This document shows, in pieces, positions 23,339 through 35,446 of a stretch of 64,000 bases of DNA. The notes under the pieces are model-generated. The model did not search any database and was not told the DNA's origin. It saw nothing but the letters and a program-made list of their open reading frames with translations. The DNA is taken from the NCBI GenBank assembly GCA_025024175.1, contig QCXZ01000001.1:43518942-43582941 (forward strand), written 5' to 3'. Each line of letters starts with the position of its first letter. Within the stretch, counting starts at the first letter, position 1. The position numbers and the translations under genes were made by a program. This DNA is from Rhyzopertha dominica. Its lineage: Eukaryota; Arthropoda; Insecta; Coleoptera; Bostrichidae.

Positions 23339-24545
23339 GATTAAGTCTAATAATATAATATAACAGAAAGAGAACATATAATTGAATCTAGTAAGTGAAA
23401 AGTGAGCTTGCGAGTTCTAGGAGAGTAGAATCCACCACCAAAGTAAATATTAGGTCTGATCCCAAAACTATACGAAATGCTTCGAGTCGTGTGAGGACGA
23501 ATTATCTGGCAGTTTCTGTAAACAAGTGTTCTTGTTCTGAACCGGAAAGTATTACGGTATCACTATAATCCTTAAACATTCTGAGCATCAGTGTTTGTTA
23601 TGTAATCATTTCATTCATATTCGAATCTCCGAGGATGGTCTACCGCATCTGCCAAGCGCTTTTGTAGCTCCGAAGAATTGTTTTTCTGTGCGATGATTAG
23701 GAATTAAGAAGATTCGTCTTCAACAAGTTCAGCTTTCTAATTTAATTTGCGTTACGCAATGCTCCGTCACAGAAACTACTTTCCGCAATATTTACACACA
23801 ATAGAGACCTACGGATAGCCCAGTTGAATACAAAACACTTGATACAATTTGATTTGCGTCGCAATCATTACTTTTTAAATCACACAAGGCACACGCAGTT
23901 GGTAGGTTATTTACTTTGCAATGTTTTTGCGTTCTGCCGCAGTTGTGTAAAATGCCGGCTGTTTGGCTGCGATGTATTGCATCAATAGTTGTTGATTTCT
24001 CTCAAAACAGATGACAGAGCAAGACACGAATTACCTTTTAACGAACTAAATTGGCTAAATTTTAATTTAACGTAAACGTCGTTATTATATTGGTAAACAG
24101 GCATTTTAAAGAATGTGGGTAAGCGATGTCAAGGTCGTATGTTGTAGATTTTGTTTGTGAGGATACAAACAAAACCTTTATAACCTGCTGCTAAGGCACT
24201 AATAATCCAGAGAAAGATAAAGTGTTGCATTTCTATTAGAACTAATGATATGAGTGCATATTTTTTGACATCACACTGCATTGCCTACCACTGTAAAATT
24301 CATATGTAAGCATATAACANGGTNATACTAATAGAAAGGGTGGTAACACAGCCCTTGAGCTTCAGTCGTCATTATTGTTATTACGGAAAACGGCGCTTAT
24401 TTTTACTATCGTTTAGGTAGTGTTTAGTGCTTTTGGCGCCTAATAACGCTCACTGCATCTAAGTGACTAAGAAGAAGAAGATAGCAAGTACATAACACCC
24501 TTCCACTAAGTATGTTCTTGTCGTAGTTGGTTATTTGAGTAATAA
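23339..24545. other. Intergenic stretch without recognisable feature
   Basis: Slightly more mixed composition than the AT-rich neighbours but no identifiable coding or repeat content; Ns at about 24320-24324. Confidence 0.5.
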
Positions 24546-25198
24546 TAGGTTGAGTCATAAATTTCCGATAATTCTTGTTTTGACAGGTGTGTCAAGCAAA
24601 TTCGTTTGAAAGCTCGTTGCTTGGTGATTATTTTAAGGTAAAAATTGTTTCGTTGTGGTTCGTGGTAAAAAGTTATGGCGTTAAGAACAATGTCAACTCA
24701 GCGTCAAAAAGTGCGTGATTTGATCTTCGCCCAGTTCCAACTCGGCAGCAATCCATCACAGGCGGCTAAAGACATCCAGGCCGTCACCGGCAAGTCTACG
24801 CCAAGCCAATCTATATGTTGGCCAGCGTAAGCAAGAGGCGCCTGCGCAGGTCCATCAAATCAAATCCGGCTCAAACAACACGAGAACTGGCCGCTGAACT
24901 CAACACGTCCCAATCGACAGTTGTCCGTCAACTGCACAAAATGGAATTGTCACCAAAATCGCCAACGATCATCCCGCACGAATTGACGAAGGACAAAAAA
25001 AAAATCGGGGTGCCACCGACTGTCGGTCGCTGCTGGCACAGGTTCAAACGAGGAGACCTGGATCGGATTTTCACCTGCGATGAGAAGTGGGTACTCTATG
25101 ACAACAGAAAAGGCGGGAAGCAGTGGCTAGAGCGCAACGACCCTGGAATTCTGACGCCTCGCGACCGGAACTCTTATGATCACATGCTTACATCATGA
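24546..25198 (+). mobile_element. 5' part of a mariner transposon, 3' truncated
   Basis: A mariner-style left end (TAGGTTGAGTCATAAATTTC) is followed by a transposase N-terminal half and then stops. The right inverted end, the second and third catalytic motifs and the 3' UTR are all missing. Sequence after about 25170 no longer aligns with mariner and runs into a 51-bp tandem duplication. Confidence 0.75.
24675..25198 (+). pseudogene. Mariner transposase, truncated and frameshifted
   Basis: The start is the ATG at 24675. The first helix-turn-helix region reads MSTQRQKVRDLIFAQFQLGS, then AAKDIQAVTGKS and a frameshift with an apparent internal deletion near 24815. The second frame gives SNPAQTTRELAAELNTSQST and VPHELTKDK-like residues (here IPHELTKDKKK). 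IFTCDEKWVLYDN follows, containing the first catalytic Asp of mariner-type DD34D enzymes. The frame ends at 25198 after non-mariner residues. With two of three catalytic residues absent it cannot be active. Confidence 0.82.
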
Positions 25199-25205
25199 TA
25201 GCTAC

Positions 25206-25307
25206 TTACAAAAGACTAAATTAAGAAAGTAGGAAAAATTATATTGTAATTGTGTATTACAAAAGACTAAATTAAGAAAGTAAAAATAATTATATTGTAA
25301 TTATGTA
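25206..25307 (+). repeat. 51-bp tandem duplication
   Basis: Two adjacent 51-bp copies (25206-25256 and 25257-25307) each begin TTACAAAAGACTAAATTAAG; they differ at only a few positions. The duplication lies just beyond the broken end of the mariner element. Confidence 0.85.
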
Positions 25308-25324
25308 TTTCATACCTTTAAATA

Positions 25325-25425
25325 CGTTCTTCATAGTCTTAATCCAAATTAGACATGTACCATCATACTCAGTACCAAAAATAAAATTTAACGACACCCA
25401 TGAAGCAATTTATCAAGTTCTCTTG
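25325..25425 (-). repeat. Single monomer of a satellite family (inverted relative to 33.4-33.9 kb)
   Basis: On the minus strand this reads TTGCTTCATGGGTGTCGTT, then GGTACTGAGTATGATGGTAC and GGATTAAGACTATG, the same order of words as the array at 33430-33935. The monomer is isolated here, which suggests dispersal of the satellite by recombination or transposition. Confidence 0.7.
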
Positions 25426-25429
25426 AAAA

Positions 25430-26950
25430 TGGATATCTTGACCCTGGGGACAGCACCCTAGTGATCTTACCTAAGAAAAAGTTCTTTGGACACGCCTCCA
25501 GACCATTACCACAAACAACTATCTAGCGGAAGTCCGAGGTCAAGCCGATGCTTGGAAGCCGAGGTCTCACTATCCACGGACGGACAGACTTTGAGTGATC
25601 TGTTTATCAAATCTTGACCCGAAAAGATCTAAAAAATAATACAAATTTATTTTTATGTATGTCGATACTCTGTGTTTAATTAAATAAAAATATTTATTGC
25701 CAGGAGGCTACGATCTCATTTAAAACTGTATAGGTTACATATTGTAGTTTGCCCAAAAATAACTGCTTTTTGTCAGCAAAATTACTAAATACATTTTGAT
25801 ATACCTATAAAACGATTTTGCTTGTTAACAAGCACAACTTTTGGCGTTGCTGATTTTGCATGTTAAGCATTTAAGTATTCCTATTATGGGAATATGGGTA
25901 TGAATGATCGGTGCTAAGAAAACTATTTTACTTGTATCTGTTAAGGAATCGTTACTGATATATTATGCAACGGACAAAGTGTGATGGTAATTATGTTTTA
26001 ATAGATAATGTGCGTTAACGATAGATCTCATTGCTGCAGATGTATATGAAACAGTAATTACAAATTTTGCAATCCAGAAGTTGTTGCGTGCTTCATATAG
26101 TACAATTGTTAGTAATTATTTATCGAATTATAGCACTTTAAATCTCGCCCGTCCGGACGCTGCTATTATCTTGATAAAAGTCATGAAGCTCGCACTTTTA
26201 CCATTAATCATCCTCTAAATGCCTAGCAATTCATAGTGATATAAGAGCGGTGGCAAGATCTATGTTATTTGTATCATTACCCAAGAGTTAATTTGCCAGT
26301 CATTTGACGGCCGATTAATGATAGCAATAAAGCACTGAGGCTGAAGCAATCTGATCGTAAGTTAGCTGAAATCAATGAAATCTGTTTCTGACAAAGAGGT
26401 AGTTTTATTTGCCATAACACCCTGCCACCCTAACGTTTTGCATAACGAAGGAATCTATATATTTGACTTTCCTGGGCACGAGTATAAAAAATCAACTACT
26501 AACTAGTGTCGTTGATTTAAATAGTACTTATTTCTTCCTAGTCTGTTTATTGTTCCTTCAATGCAGGTTTTGTTTTGTTTGTAATAACTACGTTTCGCCT
26601 AGGCCTTTGGCCTCCTTCATATTTTGTTGTATAATTACATGTAGTTTATAGCAAACATATTATGTATAGTGTGTGCTAATTTAAAAAAAATCATCAAGTC
26701 GCTTATGACTTTTACATAACATTTTAATATATAAGATGTAAATTTTCTGTCATTTGTCATATATGTAATTGACACTAGGCACGACCATGCTTTTTCGTCG
26801 TGCTTATTTTAATTTACCGTATCTCTTTTCGTTGGTCATCATTTTATTTATTTTACACAATCAACCGTAGTATCATTACTCAACTTACTTATACTTTATT
26901 AGGTAAGATATATTTTTTCTAACTTTCACCTTTCGAACTTGTATATTGTT
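25430..26950. other. Intergenic stretch without recognisable feature
   Basis: The block at 25430-25620 is more GC-rich and non-coding; beyond it AT-rich sequence with no identifiable gene. From 26460 to 26880 the plus strand is T-rich. Confidence 0.5.
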
Positions 26951-26958
26951 AACATCTT

Positions 26959-26996
26959 TTAGCTGAAGATGAGGGTGGATTCCCTCGAAACATGTA
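26959..26996 (+). ncRNA. Hammerhead-like motif, third copy
   Basis: TTAG precedes CTGAAGA (26963-26969); a GAGGG...CCCTC helix II follows; then GAAAC (26987-26991), two bases, GTA and CTAA. TTAG and CTAA pair as a 4-bp helix I, and the short C-NN-G helix III is the same as in the two other copies. An extra U lies between the core and helix II, so folding may be imperfect. No Penelope coding sequence is adjacent. Confidence 0.4.
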
Positions 26997-26999
26997 CTA

Positions 27000-28849
27000 A
27001 TATATACAATTAAAGNATGTGCAGGAAGACATTGTTTTTACTTGTTTTAATTTATTAACCAAGTAACTGCACTTTGAGCACTATGGATCATCTTTCTTCC
27101 CTATTTTAATATATGTTACTTCACAAAAATGTTACTATGGTACGGTCCAAACCGTTGTCGTTTAGAATATGCGAATATGTACCTCAAAGTTGAGAAAAAA
27201 CTCCATATCAAAATAAAAATAGCTGTTTTTAAGAAAAATTGTTTTTCGTTCCCTCACTTTAGATGGCGTACAATGGCTCGTTTAAAAGACCTAAGCGCAG
27301 TAATAGACATTACGAATCCTTTTCTTCGAAAAAAAGAGCCGTAATCAACACAATTTTTCCTCGCCGGTTCTATATATAAAAACTTATTCAGCTGCCAAAT
27401 CAAATTTCAAATGACACTGATTTATTAATGGCAAGCAATGAATCGTCCATTAGCACACCATAAGCGATTTGATTTTTTTAACACCTGTTATGTTAGGTGG
27501 TTAAAGCTTTGGTTTATTATACAAAATTGGTTTGCTTCGTTAAATTTATCGTTAACTAAATTGAAATAAAGTGAATATCACCTTGCGTGTGTTTTTATTT
27601 TGTGGGATTCTTTGCCAATTGCCGATGGTGGTTTTTGTCGTCGTGGGATCGTACGCCGCAATTTTGGTACTACAAATTGAACTGTAACAGCTGTCACTTG
27701 TGTCGATTATCAAACGAGCTTCGTTTGGAATTGACACTGACGTTGCTGTTATCCATAGTGTATCCCGCGACTTGCAGCGTTATTTTCATCATTACAATAA
27801 ACGACGAATACGTCAAACGTCAAATGTGGTTCAAATTATTCGAACTAATGTACACAACAGGTGCTAAATTCGCGTAAGAAAGAGAAAATCGTGGTCTCTG
27901 TGACTCGGTCTTTTTATGCACAATTGCTATTTTTGTATACCTATATTTTGTTTGTGGTTAGTATTTGTTGTTGCCATAGTCAAATTTGTATTGTCTGTGC
28001 TATTGGTGTTCTTACAGATCGTTATGTTGTTATAGGATTAGTGTTATTTATTTTTGATGTACATATTGGAAGTGTATGAACAATTGCTTGGTTATATTTT
28101 TTGTAATTTATGGAAAGGGAGTGGGATGTAAGGTAGTGTTAAATAAATTTACTCAGCTCAGTATTTTATTTTATTTTGTCCTATTTGGGGTGTAAACAAT
28201 ATTTTTTTGTCATAATTGTTGACAATATTTATTTGGATATCGTTTGTTCTTGTAACAGCACTAAGACGAGAAATAATTATTGCAAAATATAATGGATAGT
28301 AAATGCTAAATTATCAATGTACAATCAAAAGTTACCCAAAGATCCTTTATGTCACCAGCACGCTACAAAATATCAGCACATCAGTCAATTTGGTGGATTT
28401 TATAATATAACTAACCGAGCAATATTTCTCAACATTAAATGCTTGAATGTTGTTTTGTAGAACTTTACTACAGCATTTCCTCTCATGTAAATTTTTAGAT
28501 CAGAGAACACAATTGTATTGATACAGCTAACTGTGTATCATCTATAAACAACAAAAACAGTAAAGGGCATATATTGGAACTCTGATGGACACAAGAGGAC
28601 GCCAAAAATGTTATGGAGTTATAATTACGATATCGCACAAAGCTAACCCTATCCTAGAGATAAAAACAGAACAACTTAAGTAGTAGACTTGAGAGACTTT
28701 AGCTATGTACTCTATTAAGAAGGATATTGGAGTATATTTCATCGAACGTTTTTGAAAGTCTATGTAGTCCACCTATCGCATATTGACCAATGATTCTGAG
28801 ACATATTGGGCAATACATCAGCCTCATTGATAGCAGAGCTTTGCAGTTA
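27000..28849. other. Intergenic stretch without recognisable feature
   Basis: Frames at 27587-27877 and 27861-28079 are open but contain no family signature, and the second is T-rich low-complexity sequence. An N occurs at 27016. Confidence 0.5.
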
Positions 28850-30588
28850 ACGGAAGCATGTGAGGAGCTTTATGTTTTTTTTGCTTCTGTTTGATATAGA
28901 TGCTCCACAAGAAAACTATCATACCAAAGAAGACGCAAAAAAACGAACAATGCATTTAGAAAATTTTCTTTAACTAAAAACGAAGCAGATAGACAGTATT
29001 ATATAGAGCCTCGGATTACCTAGCAACTGCAATTAAAAGTGCAAGATCGGCGTACATTAAACGTCAAATAAACATAAACAAATAAAACCCAAAGAAGATA
29101 TGCATGAATTTTGCATCATGAAACATTTTCACTAAAGAGCGTAAAGTAATTGCCACTGATATAAAAATCCGCAAGATATCTATAATCACTTCTTAAATGA
29201 TATTACCGATAAAACAACTAATGACGCTACTATTGACTTATTCAAAAATCATATCCGTTCAGGGGTGAAGTCTCTTTTAACCTTGCAATCTGTCGACGTT
29301 CAAGAAATAAAGGAACCTCTCCTTTCGATAAAGACAAATGCTGCAGGTACGAACGAAATTAATTTAAGAATGCTGCATCCTGTTTTTGCTCTTTGTAAAG
29401 AAGCAATCGTGCTTGTTGGTGGTTACTCAGCTACCTAAAGTACCCACTGCAGAAAATTATTTTCAGTTAAGGCCAGCAAGCATTTTTCCGACTATGTCTA
29501 AATTAATAGAAATGGCTGTAAATATTAGGCTGCACCCATGCGGTCTGCATTAACCACATTTGTTGCGATGCCGCTGAAGCCATAGATGAATCCATTTCTG
29601 AAATGATAGTGCCAATTGACTACAAGACAATGCCTTCGATACCCTTCATCACGACCTTCCTCTTGTGCAGCTAAAATTTTTTGGCGTCGCCGATGCTGCA
29701 TTAAATTGGTTTGCTAGCTACCTCGAAGATCGGTCGTAAAAAGTACGTATCGGAAATAAGTTCTCAATCGAAGCTACTACTATTTGCGGTATGCCATATA
29801 CACGGCCGACTTCAGCAAATCCGTCAACGATGTTCGGATTCACCAGTATGCAGACGACACGCAATTGTGTATAGCGTGCAAAGTGGGTGCGGTAAACGAG
29901 GCAGTGCGTGTACTAAATAAGTTCTTACAAGAACTGCTTACGTGGTCTAAGGATCGTGTCTTATTATTAACCCCAGCAAGACCTTCGCGATATGTATGGG
30001 TTCTAAAAGTCTTGTTAATAAGGTACAAAAGGAAATGATCGACATCATTGTTTTCGATGATTCAGCAATTGCTCTATTTGACACCGTCAGAAATCTCGGT
30101 GTTATTGTGGATGGTAATCTAAACTTTGATGTACACGTAACTTCGTGAGTAAAGGTTATTTTAAGTTCAAAACCCTTTCAGATATAAAAATTTACTACCC
30201 TAAGATATCAAATGGCAACTACGAGCCTTATCCTTAGTCATTTTGATTATGTGAAGGTATAAGTTAAACTATAGGGAGCAAATTACTCCACATTATAATA
30301 ACCTTAACATCTTGAAACTTATACATGGATGCTTATTGTACAAACTACTGGAAAAGTCCGCCTTATTTATTAAACTGACTGAAGCTTAGAAGAACTGAAC
30401 ATCATTTGGATTTACGAAATGTGAACTCATATACGATTCCATCACATACAACCGCTAAGTTTAAAGCATGTTTTAAATGCACAGGGCCAAAAATACGAAA
30501 TACGTACTCTGATTTGTTTTTAGCGTCTACTAATGTAACAAACTTTTGCTTTTTGAAAAATTGCTGTTTGAGCAAATAAATAAATAAT
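28850..30588 (+). mobile_element. Decayed Jockey/CR1-like LINE with AATAAATAAATAA tail
   Basis: Reverse transcriptase and C-terminal ORF2 remnants run in order across 1.7 kb of plus strand and end in an AATAAATAAATAA tail at about 30574-30588, the typical simple 3' tail. The 5' limit is uncertain: recognisable ORF2 residues begin by about 29000. No endonuclease domain or target duplication could be identified. Confidence 0.72.
29250..30560 (+). pseudogene. LINE reverse transcriptase (ORF2) remnant
   Basis: In successive frames: VKSLLTLQSVDVQEIKEPLL with SIKTNAAGTNEINLRML (start of the fingers/palm), then LRPASIFPTMSKLIEM near 29470, then QLKFFGVADAALNWFASYL near 29670. Next comes VRIHQYADDTQLCIAC (29840-29890), where YADD is the reverse transcriptase catalytic motif, then a long thumb-like frame. 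Near 30390 is LRRTEHHLDLRNVNSY, and near 30440-30560 the terminal block with FKACFKCTGPKIRNTYS. Many stops and frameshifts. The order and spacing match a Jockey/CR1-type ORF2 that would copy its own RNA at the insertion site. Confidence 0.75.
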
Positions 30589-30860
30589 GTTAGTTAACTT
30601 GCGTTATTGTTACAGTTGTTTACATTATGCACGTTTATCAATATAGGTATTTAGTCAATACATCTTATATTGTTTTTGATATTTGGTTAACCTCTTGTAT
30701 TATTTCATTTTTATTTATTTGGGAAAATAGTTGTTTGAATTTTATAATATGTGGGAATGTGTACTTATATAGAACAAGAAAATATAAAAGGGGTTCTGAA
30801 AATCGAGCCTGCCGAGAACCTCTCCTTTTAAACAAGCATATATTGTACTGTACTGCAAGA

Positions 30861-30918
30861 TTATTATGATTGTTATTGTTATTGTTATTATTATTGTTAT
30901 TATTGTTATTGTTATTGC

Positions 30919-31015
<97 letters not shown>
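30861..31015. repeat. (ATT)n microsatellite
   Basis: About 155 bp of trinucleotide repeat; the first part alternates TTATTG and ATT units and 30919-31014 is essentially pure ATT (about 32 units). The polyasparagine and polyisoleucine frames across it are artefacts. Confidence 0.95.
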
Positions 31016-33425
31016 TACGCAATCATGATCAGTAGCTCTGCACACCTCGGATATCTGCGATATTCGCAGGTAATATCCTTAGTGCATCAATGTCTTTCGG
31101 AAAAATTCGGATAAAAGATTATTTCGTGAGTATATAGAAACCATTAAATTTAAGTCTACAAGGAAACTTGTCAAAACTTCTGACAATTAATGTCAAAATA
31201 ATTTTCCACTTGAAAATTAAATATAACCAACAAATTCTTGTTATTGATTGGTCAAAATTGACAGGAAAGAAATAATCATAATAAAAAGACACAATACTAT
31301 ACAATTTTGTTTACCTAATACATTTTCAAGTAAAAGATCTCCTGTTAGTCTTGTAAGCTGTAAAGGTGTATTTAATATATTAATCAGTTATTAAATAATT
31401 AATCGCTAATGATTTAAAAAAATGAGCAAAGAACAGTTGTGAAATACAGAAAATTACAAAAGTAACATTTCATATGTGAGTCCTTGTATACAGAATAATT
31501 TACCTGGGATAAGGATAGACATCTATAGCTTCTTAATTATGTACATCGATCAATTGGAATCGCATCTGTGTTAAGCATTGTGGACAGAGCTTGTTTCCTG
31601 CTAGTACGCGGACGATTTATCTGTTCCATTAATCGAGGAATTGATCGTTAAATCGGAATTCCGCAGACTTGCCTTCCATCATAACTCTGATAATGCCTAC
31701 GCGGTTATATAATTTCTGCCGGTAAATCCACTAAGAATGAACTGACAAAGCCATCGTACAGCCAACATCTCAGCAAATGCCACTTTCACTGCATCATTGA
31801 CGAACGTGCATGAAGCGCATACCTCATATCGTCACCATTGTTGACGACATAACGAAAATAAGATAGCGCAAACTTAATTAAGGAACATACGGCGGAGAAC
31901 ATTTTCGATTACCTCCGAACAGGTTTACTTAACTTCCTCCTCGAAAGTTTCAGAATTTGGACACATGCATTACGGGCACGCCTTGCTGTTAAATGTCGCC
32001 AAGTGTGGCAAAGAGGTATTCTTTACAAGAACTTTTTTTGCAATATCTCACCAGGTTAATGTGTGTACACGGTGTCTACACGATTTTCGTTAATGCGTAA
32101 TGCAAATGCAAAAATGTGTGGGCATTCCTGTTGTTGTGTAAATGCAAAAAGCGGCCTAATTCGTGAATAAGTTGCCTCTTTACAGATACACGAATTTGGC
32201 GGAGGTTTCGAAACCGTGTTTCAAAATGTAAAACGAGTGGACCTTGCAACTTTAAATGATACAGGCTGCATTTACACTTGCCTTGTACAAACATGTCGTC
32301 ATCTATTTAGGTACCTGTCTACGGTGGAATGTACTTCGATCTACGAAGAATTTGTGTCCCAAAAATTCTTAGATTATAATCAATACATGAAAATATGTTT
32401 TGTGGTAGAATGCTGTAGATACCAACAATTTTTTGTGAATTGTCACATCTTAACGGAAGGGCGTTTATTGCTGACAGATTGGCATCGCTGTCGGCAAAGT
32501 GTGTAGAAACGCCTGTAATGCATTACGTATTACTTAAACTTGAGGATGACATCCCAAACAATATTAAACAGCTTTAGAATTGTGTTTCCATAAAAAACAA
32601 AACGTTAGAAAAGTTCCGTCTAAACGATAAAACTTTTTACAGCTATATTGTGTTTTCGAACAATAAACTTTTAATTTCGTTTTTAATAACGTCTAACTGT
32701 ATGACTGCAATCATGATTAAGTGAGGACGAAGTATTACGCTGGCTACTTGTACTAGATTTAAATAAGTGAGCGTGGCTCGACATACTTGTGTTATTCAAC
32801 ATGTTCTGAAGAGTTAGTAAATTCCCTGCAAAATCGAATTTTGCAAGCGTGGTTCCTATATTTAAGAAGATTAATTTATAAATATAGTTTTCCACTGTGA
32901 AAAATATAACCATACCGCAACAACATAGCAGGTTCTGCAAGGGAAATAGTTTAATATGTTTCAGTGAATATTTACATCCGTTTATAATAAATAAACCATA
33001 ACTTACCTCTTAAACGACAGCTTGCACATGTTTCAGTACTTAATTGTAATTTTCTTTTCTAAACGAATGATTTAAAAATATATTTACGTATAAACATAAT
33101 AGAGCACTGTTTCGGTGTTCAGGAAGTGTCCCAATTGCAACGTTTTATTAGAGTATGTTGGTTATAAGATATTACAAATCTAAATGGTCATTTTTATCGA
33201 GAGTTGGTGTAGGCCAAACTTTGTTTTAGCGTCTCCAACTCGTGGATAATGAGATCTCGGCTCTTAGGCATCATATTGACCTAGGGTTTCCGATAGATAT
33301 TAGCTTGTGTCGTAATCGTGCACATATAACTTTGATGTAGAATCATTAAGGTGCAGCGCGTAGGGTCAAAATGTTCTTTTATCGTATAAGAGTTTCTAAG
33401 TATCGTGGCGCATACCAAATTTTGA
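31016..33425. other. Intergenic, with a possible degraded coding patch at 31697-31960 (minus)
   Basis: No gene can be named. On the minus strand between about 31960 and 31697 two overlapping frames are open and protein-like (MFSAVCSLIKFALSYFRYVV; then VKVAFAEMLAVRWLCQFILS), but they end in stops and match nothing I recognise. The rest is AT-rich and featureless. Confidence 0.4.
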
Positions 33426-33429
33426 TTAA

Positions 33430-33935
33430 GGCTATGACAGACACATCAGGTAAATATGCAAAAAGACAATTTTTTATGGGTTTCGTTAAAGATGACTTTT
33501 GATGATGAATATAACGGTATACGTAAAATTTCAGCTCTAACTATGACAGAACATGCACAAAGGTACCTAAAGGTGCAAAAATTCGATTGTGCTTTAAACA
33601 TGTAAGACATGATCATGACCATGGTACCTACCTTAGAATGTACAAAAAATGATGTTGCTTTATGGATGTCGTTGATCGTGTTTTGTCATGCTGAGTATGG
33701 TGGTTCATATCAAATTAGGATTAAGACTATGCCCGATGTATGTACCATGGTAAATAAAAGGCAAATTCAATTTTGCTTCATGGGTATCGTTGAGCGTCCT
33801 TTGTAATGCTGAGTATACTGGATCATTCGGATTAAGAGTGCGACAGACATGGTACCTAAAGTTGCAAAAATTTTATTTTGCTTCATGGGTGTCCTTGATT
33901 TTGTTTTTGATGCTGAGTATTGTATATATCGAATT
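33430..33935 (+). repeat. Degenerate satellite array, about five units of roughly 60-125 bp
   Basis: Recurring words in fixed order are GGTACCTAAAGTTGCAAAAAT, TTTTGCTTCATGGGTGTC, GTTGATCGTGTTTTGT, ATGCTGAGTATGGTGG and ATTAGGATTAAGACTATG. They are seen in full near 33608-33730, 33729-33835 and 33838-33935, and in more decayed or shorter form from 33430. The short frames here are not genes. A solitary inverted copy lies at 25325-25425. Confidence 0.75.
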
Positions 33936-34124
33936 TGATATTTTTGTTTTTTAAGTAACGTAAAATTCATATTTTCGTTTATTTAACGTTTTCTGTGATG
34001 TGACATACAAACTTTTTTTTATGTTTTAATAAAAGTATAAATATTTGTGAAGCCGCAGCGACTGTTACGAAGAGTGCTGTAAGGCTAAGCGAACGAGTCG
34101 AAATGTCTTTATAGTTATGAATAT

Positions 34125-35446
34125 ATACTTCTCAAAATATAACAGTATTCACACAGTAGAACCTGGTTAAGTTTATTATAATTTAAGAAATTTAAATAAA
34201 ACTTATAATATGGATTCAATAATGATTTACTTAAGTAATTATAATAATCAACTCCACTAGTCCCAAATGTTTGAACACTGCAANAAATTGGATGAAATTG
34301 AATGGCTTACCATGTAAACCAGACAAACACTTCTAATGTCAATTATCATTAAATCTGTCATATGGCATTGTGTAATTCCAAAAGAGCAATGGTTCAGCGA
34401 TTAACTGCGATACAGGTTACTAGAGCCGTAGCGTTACTTCAAGATGCATATTCGCAACGTTATGTTGCCCAACAGCTTGGTGTGGTCCAAGGAACCGTTT
34501 GGAAGCTTTGGAAAAGATATGGAGAGATTGGTTCCGTTACGAGAAGAAGGTACGGGGCGTAAAAGGCACACATCTCTAAACGATGACAGGTTTTTGCAAC
34601 TGCAAGCACCGAGAAATCGTACTTATACTGCACGGGACCTTCTAACCGATCTCCTGAGGGCAAGAGGAATAGTAATGAGCGATCAAACTGTACGTAATAG
34701 ACCCAGGGAGGCTAATTTAAGATCAATATGTCCCACAAAAGAACATCGTCGACGAAGACTTCAATTTGGAAGAGAATACCTAAACTGGCTACTTCGTGAT
34801 TGGACACCTCTATTGTTTAGTGATGAGTCTAAGTTTGTTCTGTCCAGTAATGATGGACGTGTAAGAATCTGGAGGAGGCCTGGAGAACGTTTATGCCAAA
34901 TACAGTGCATGAAACAGTTGCTCTTGGTGGTGGATGGTGCGGGGTGGAATAACAATAAACACTCGTACCGAGCTTATTATCATTCGTAATAGTGGACTGA
35001 CAGCTCTAGAGCCCCAGGTGATGCCTCAAGCAAAATTTTATCTTAATGTAAGATAATGCTAGCCCCATACTGCCCAAATCGTCGCTGAATATCTTAACAA
35101 TCGAAATATTCGAAAAATGGATTGGCGTGCATGCAGCCCACACATGAATCCAATCGAACATGTAATGGATCGACTAGGGAGACGAATTCGTCAGCGTCCA
35201 AATCCTCCAATCATAACTGAAAAGCTTGCACTGCCTTGATTAAAGAATTGCGATTTTTTCGTTTGCCACTTTAATTTTGAACACATTTACATATTAATGG
35301 TAGTACCAGAATGTTAAAATATATTTTAACATTAAAATTGGTAAATAAATGATTGTTCCTTATGTATTATAGGTTTGATATAAATTCCTAAAAAATAATA
35401 GAATTATTCAAGTTAAAAAGTGACTACTTTTATATTTCGAGGAGTA
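34125..35446 (+). mobile_element. Tc1-like DNA transposon with inverted ends and TA target
   Basis: TA followed by TACTTCTCAAAATATAACAG on the left matches, in inverse, TACTCCTCGAAATATAAAAG then TA on the right. The similarity continues more weakly for about 80 bp. Length 1322 bp is normal for Tc1. The transposase on the plus strand has frame breaks and an N lies at 34284 in the 5' region, so the copy is non-autonomous. Confidence 0.85.
34362..35239 (+). pseudogene. Tc1-type transposase, frameshifted
   Basis: A DDE transposase of the Tc1 group. The paired helix-turn-helix region reads RAVALLQDAYSQRYVAQQLG then VQGTVWKLWKRYGEIGS (first frame, to 34562). After a frameshift, GRKRHTSLNDDRFLQLQAPR leads to DLLTDLLRARGIVMSDQTVR and to LLFSDESKFVLSSNDGRVRI, with the first catalytic Asp. 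A second frameshift near 34950 gives RTELIIIRNSGLTAL. The second Asp survives in DNASPHTAQIVAEYL, but the preceding Gln codon has become TAA. CSPHMNPIEHVMDRLGRRIR holds the third acidic residue (Glu). The frame ends in TGA at 35239. Confidence 0.87.

Noticed and set aside
27861..28079. Hydrophobic 72-codon frame
   Set aside because: It is the translation of T-rich sequence, with no start context or splice sites.
30665..31114. Long polyasparagine and polyisoleucine frames
   Set aside because: They are translations of an (ATT)n microsatellite, not genes.
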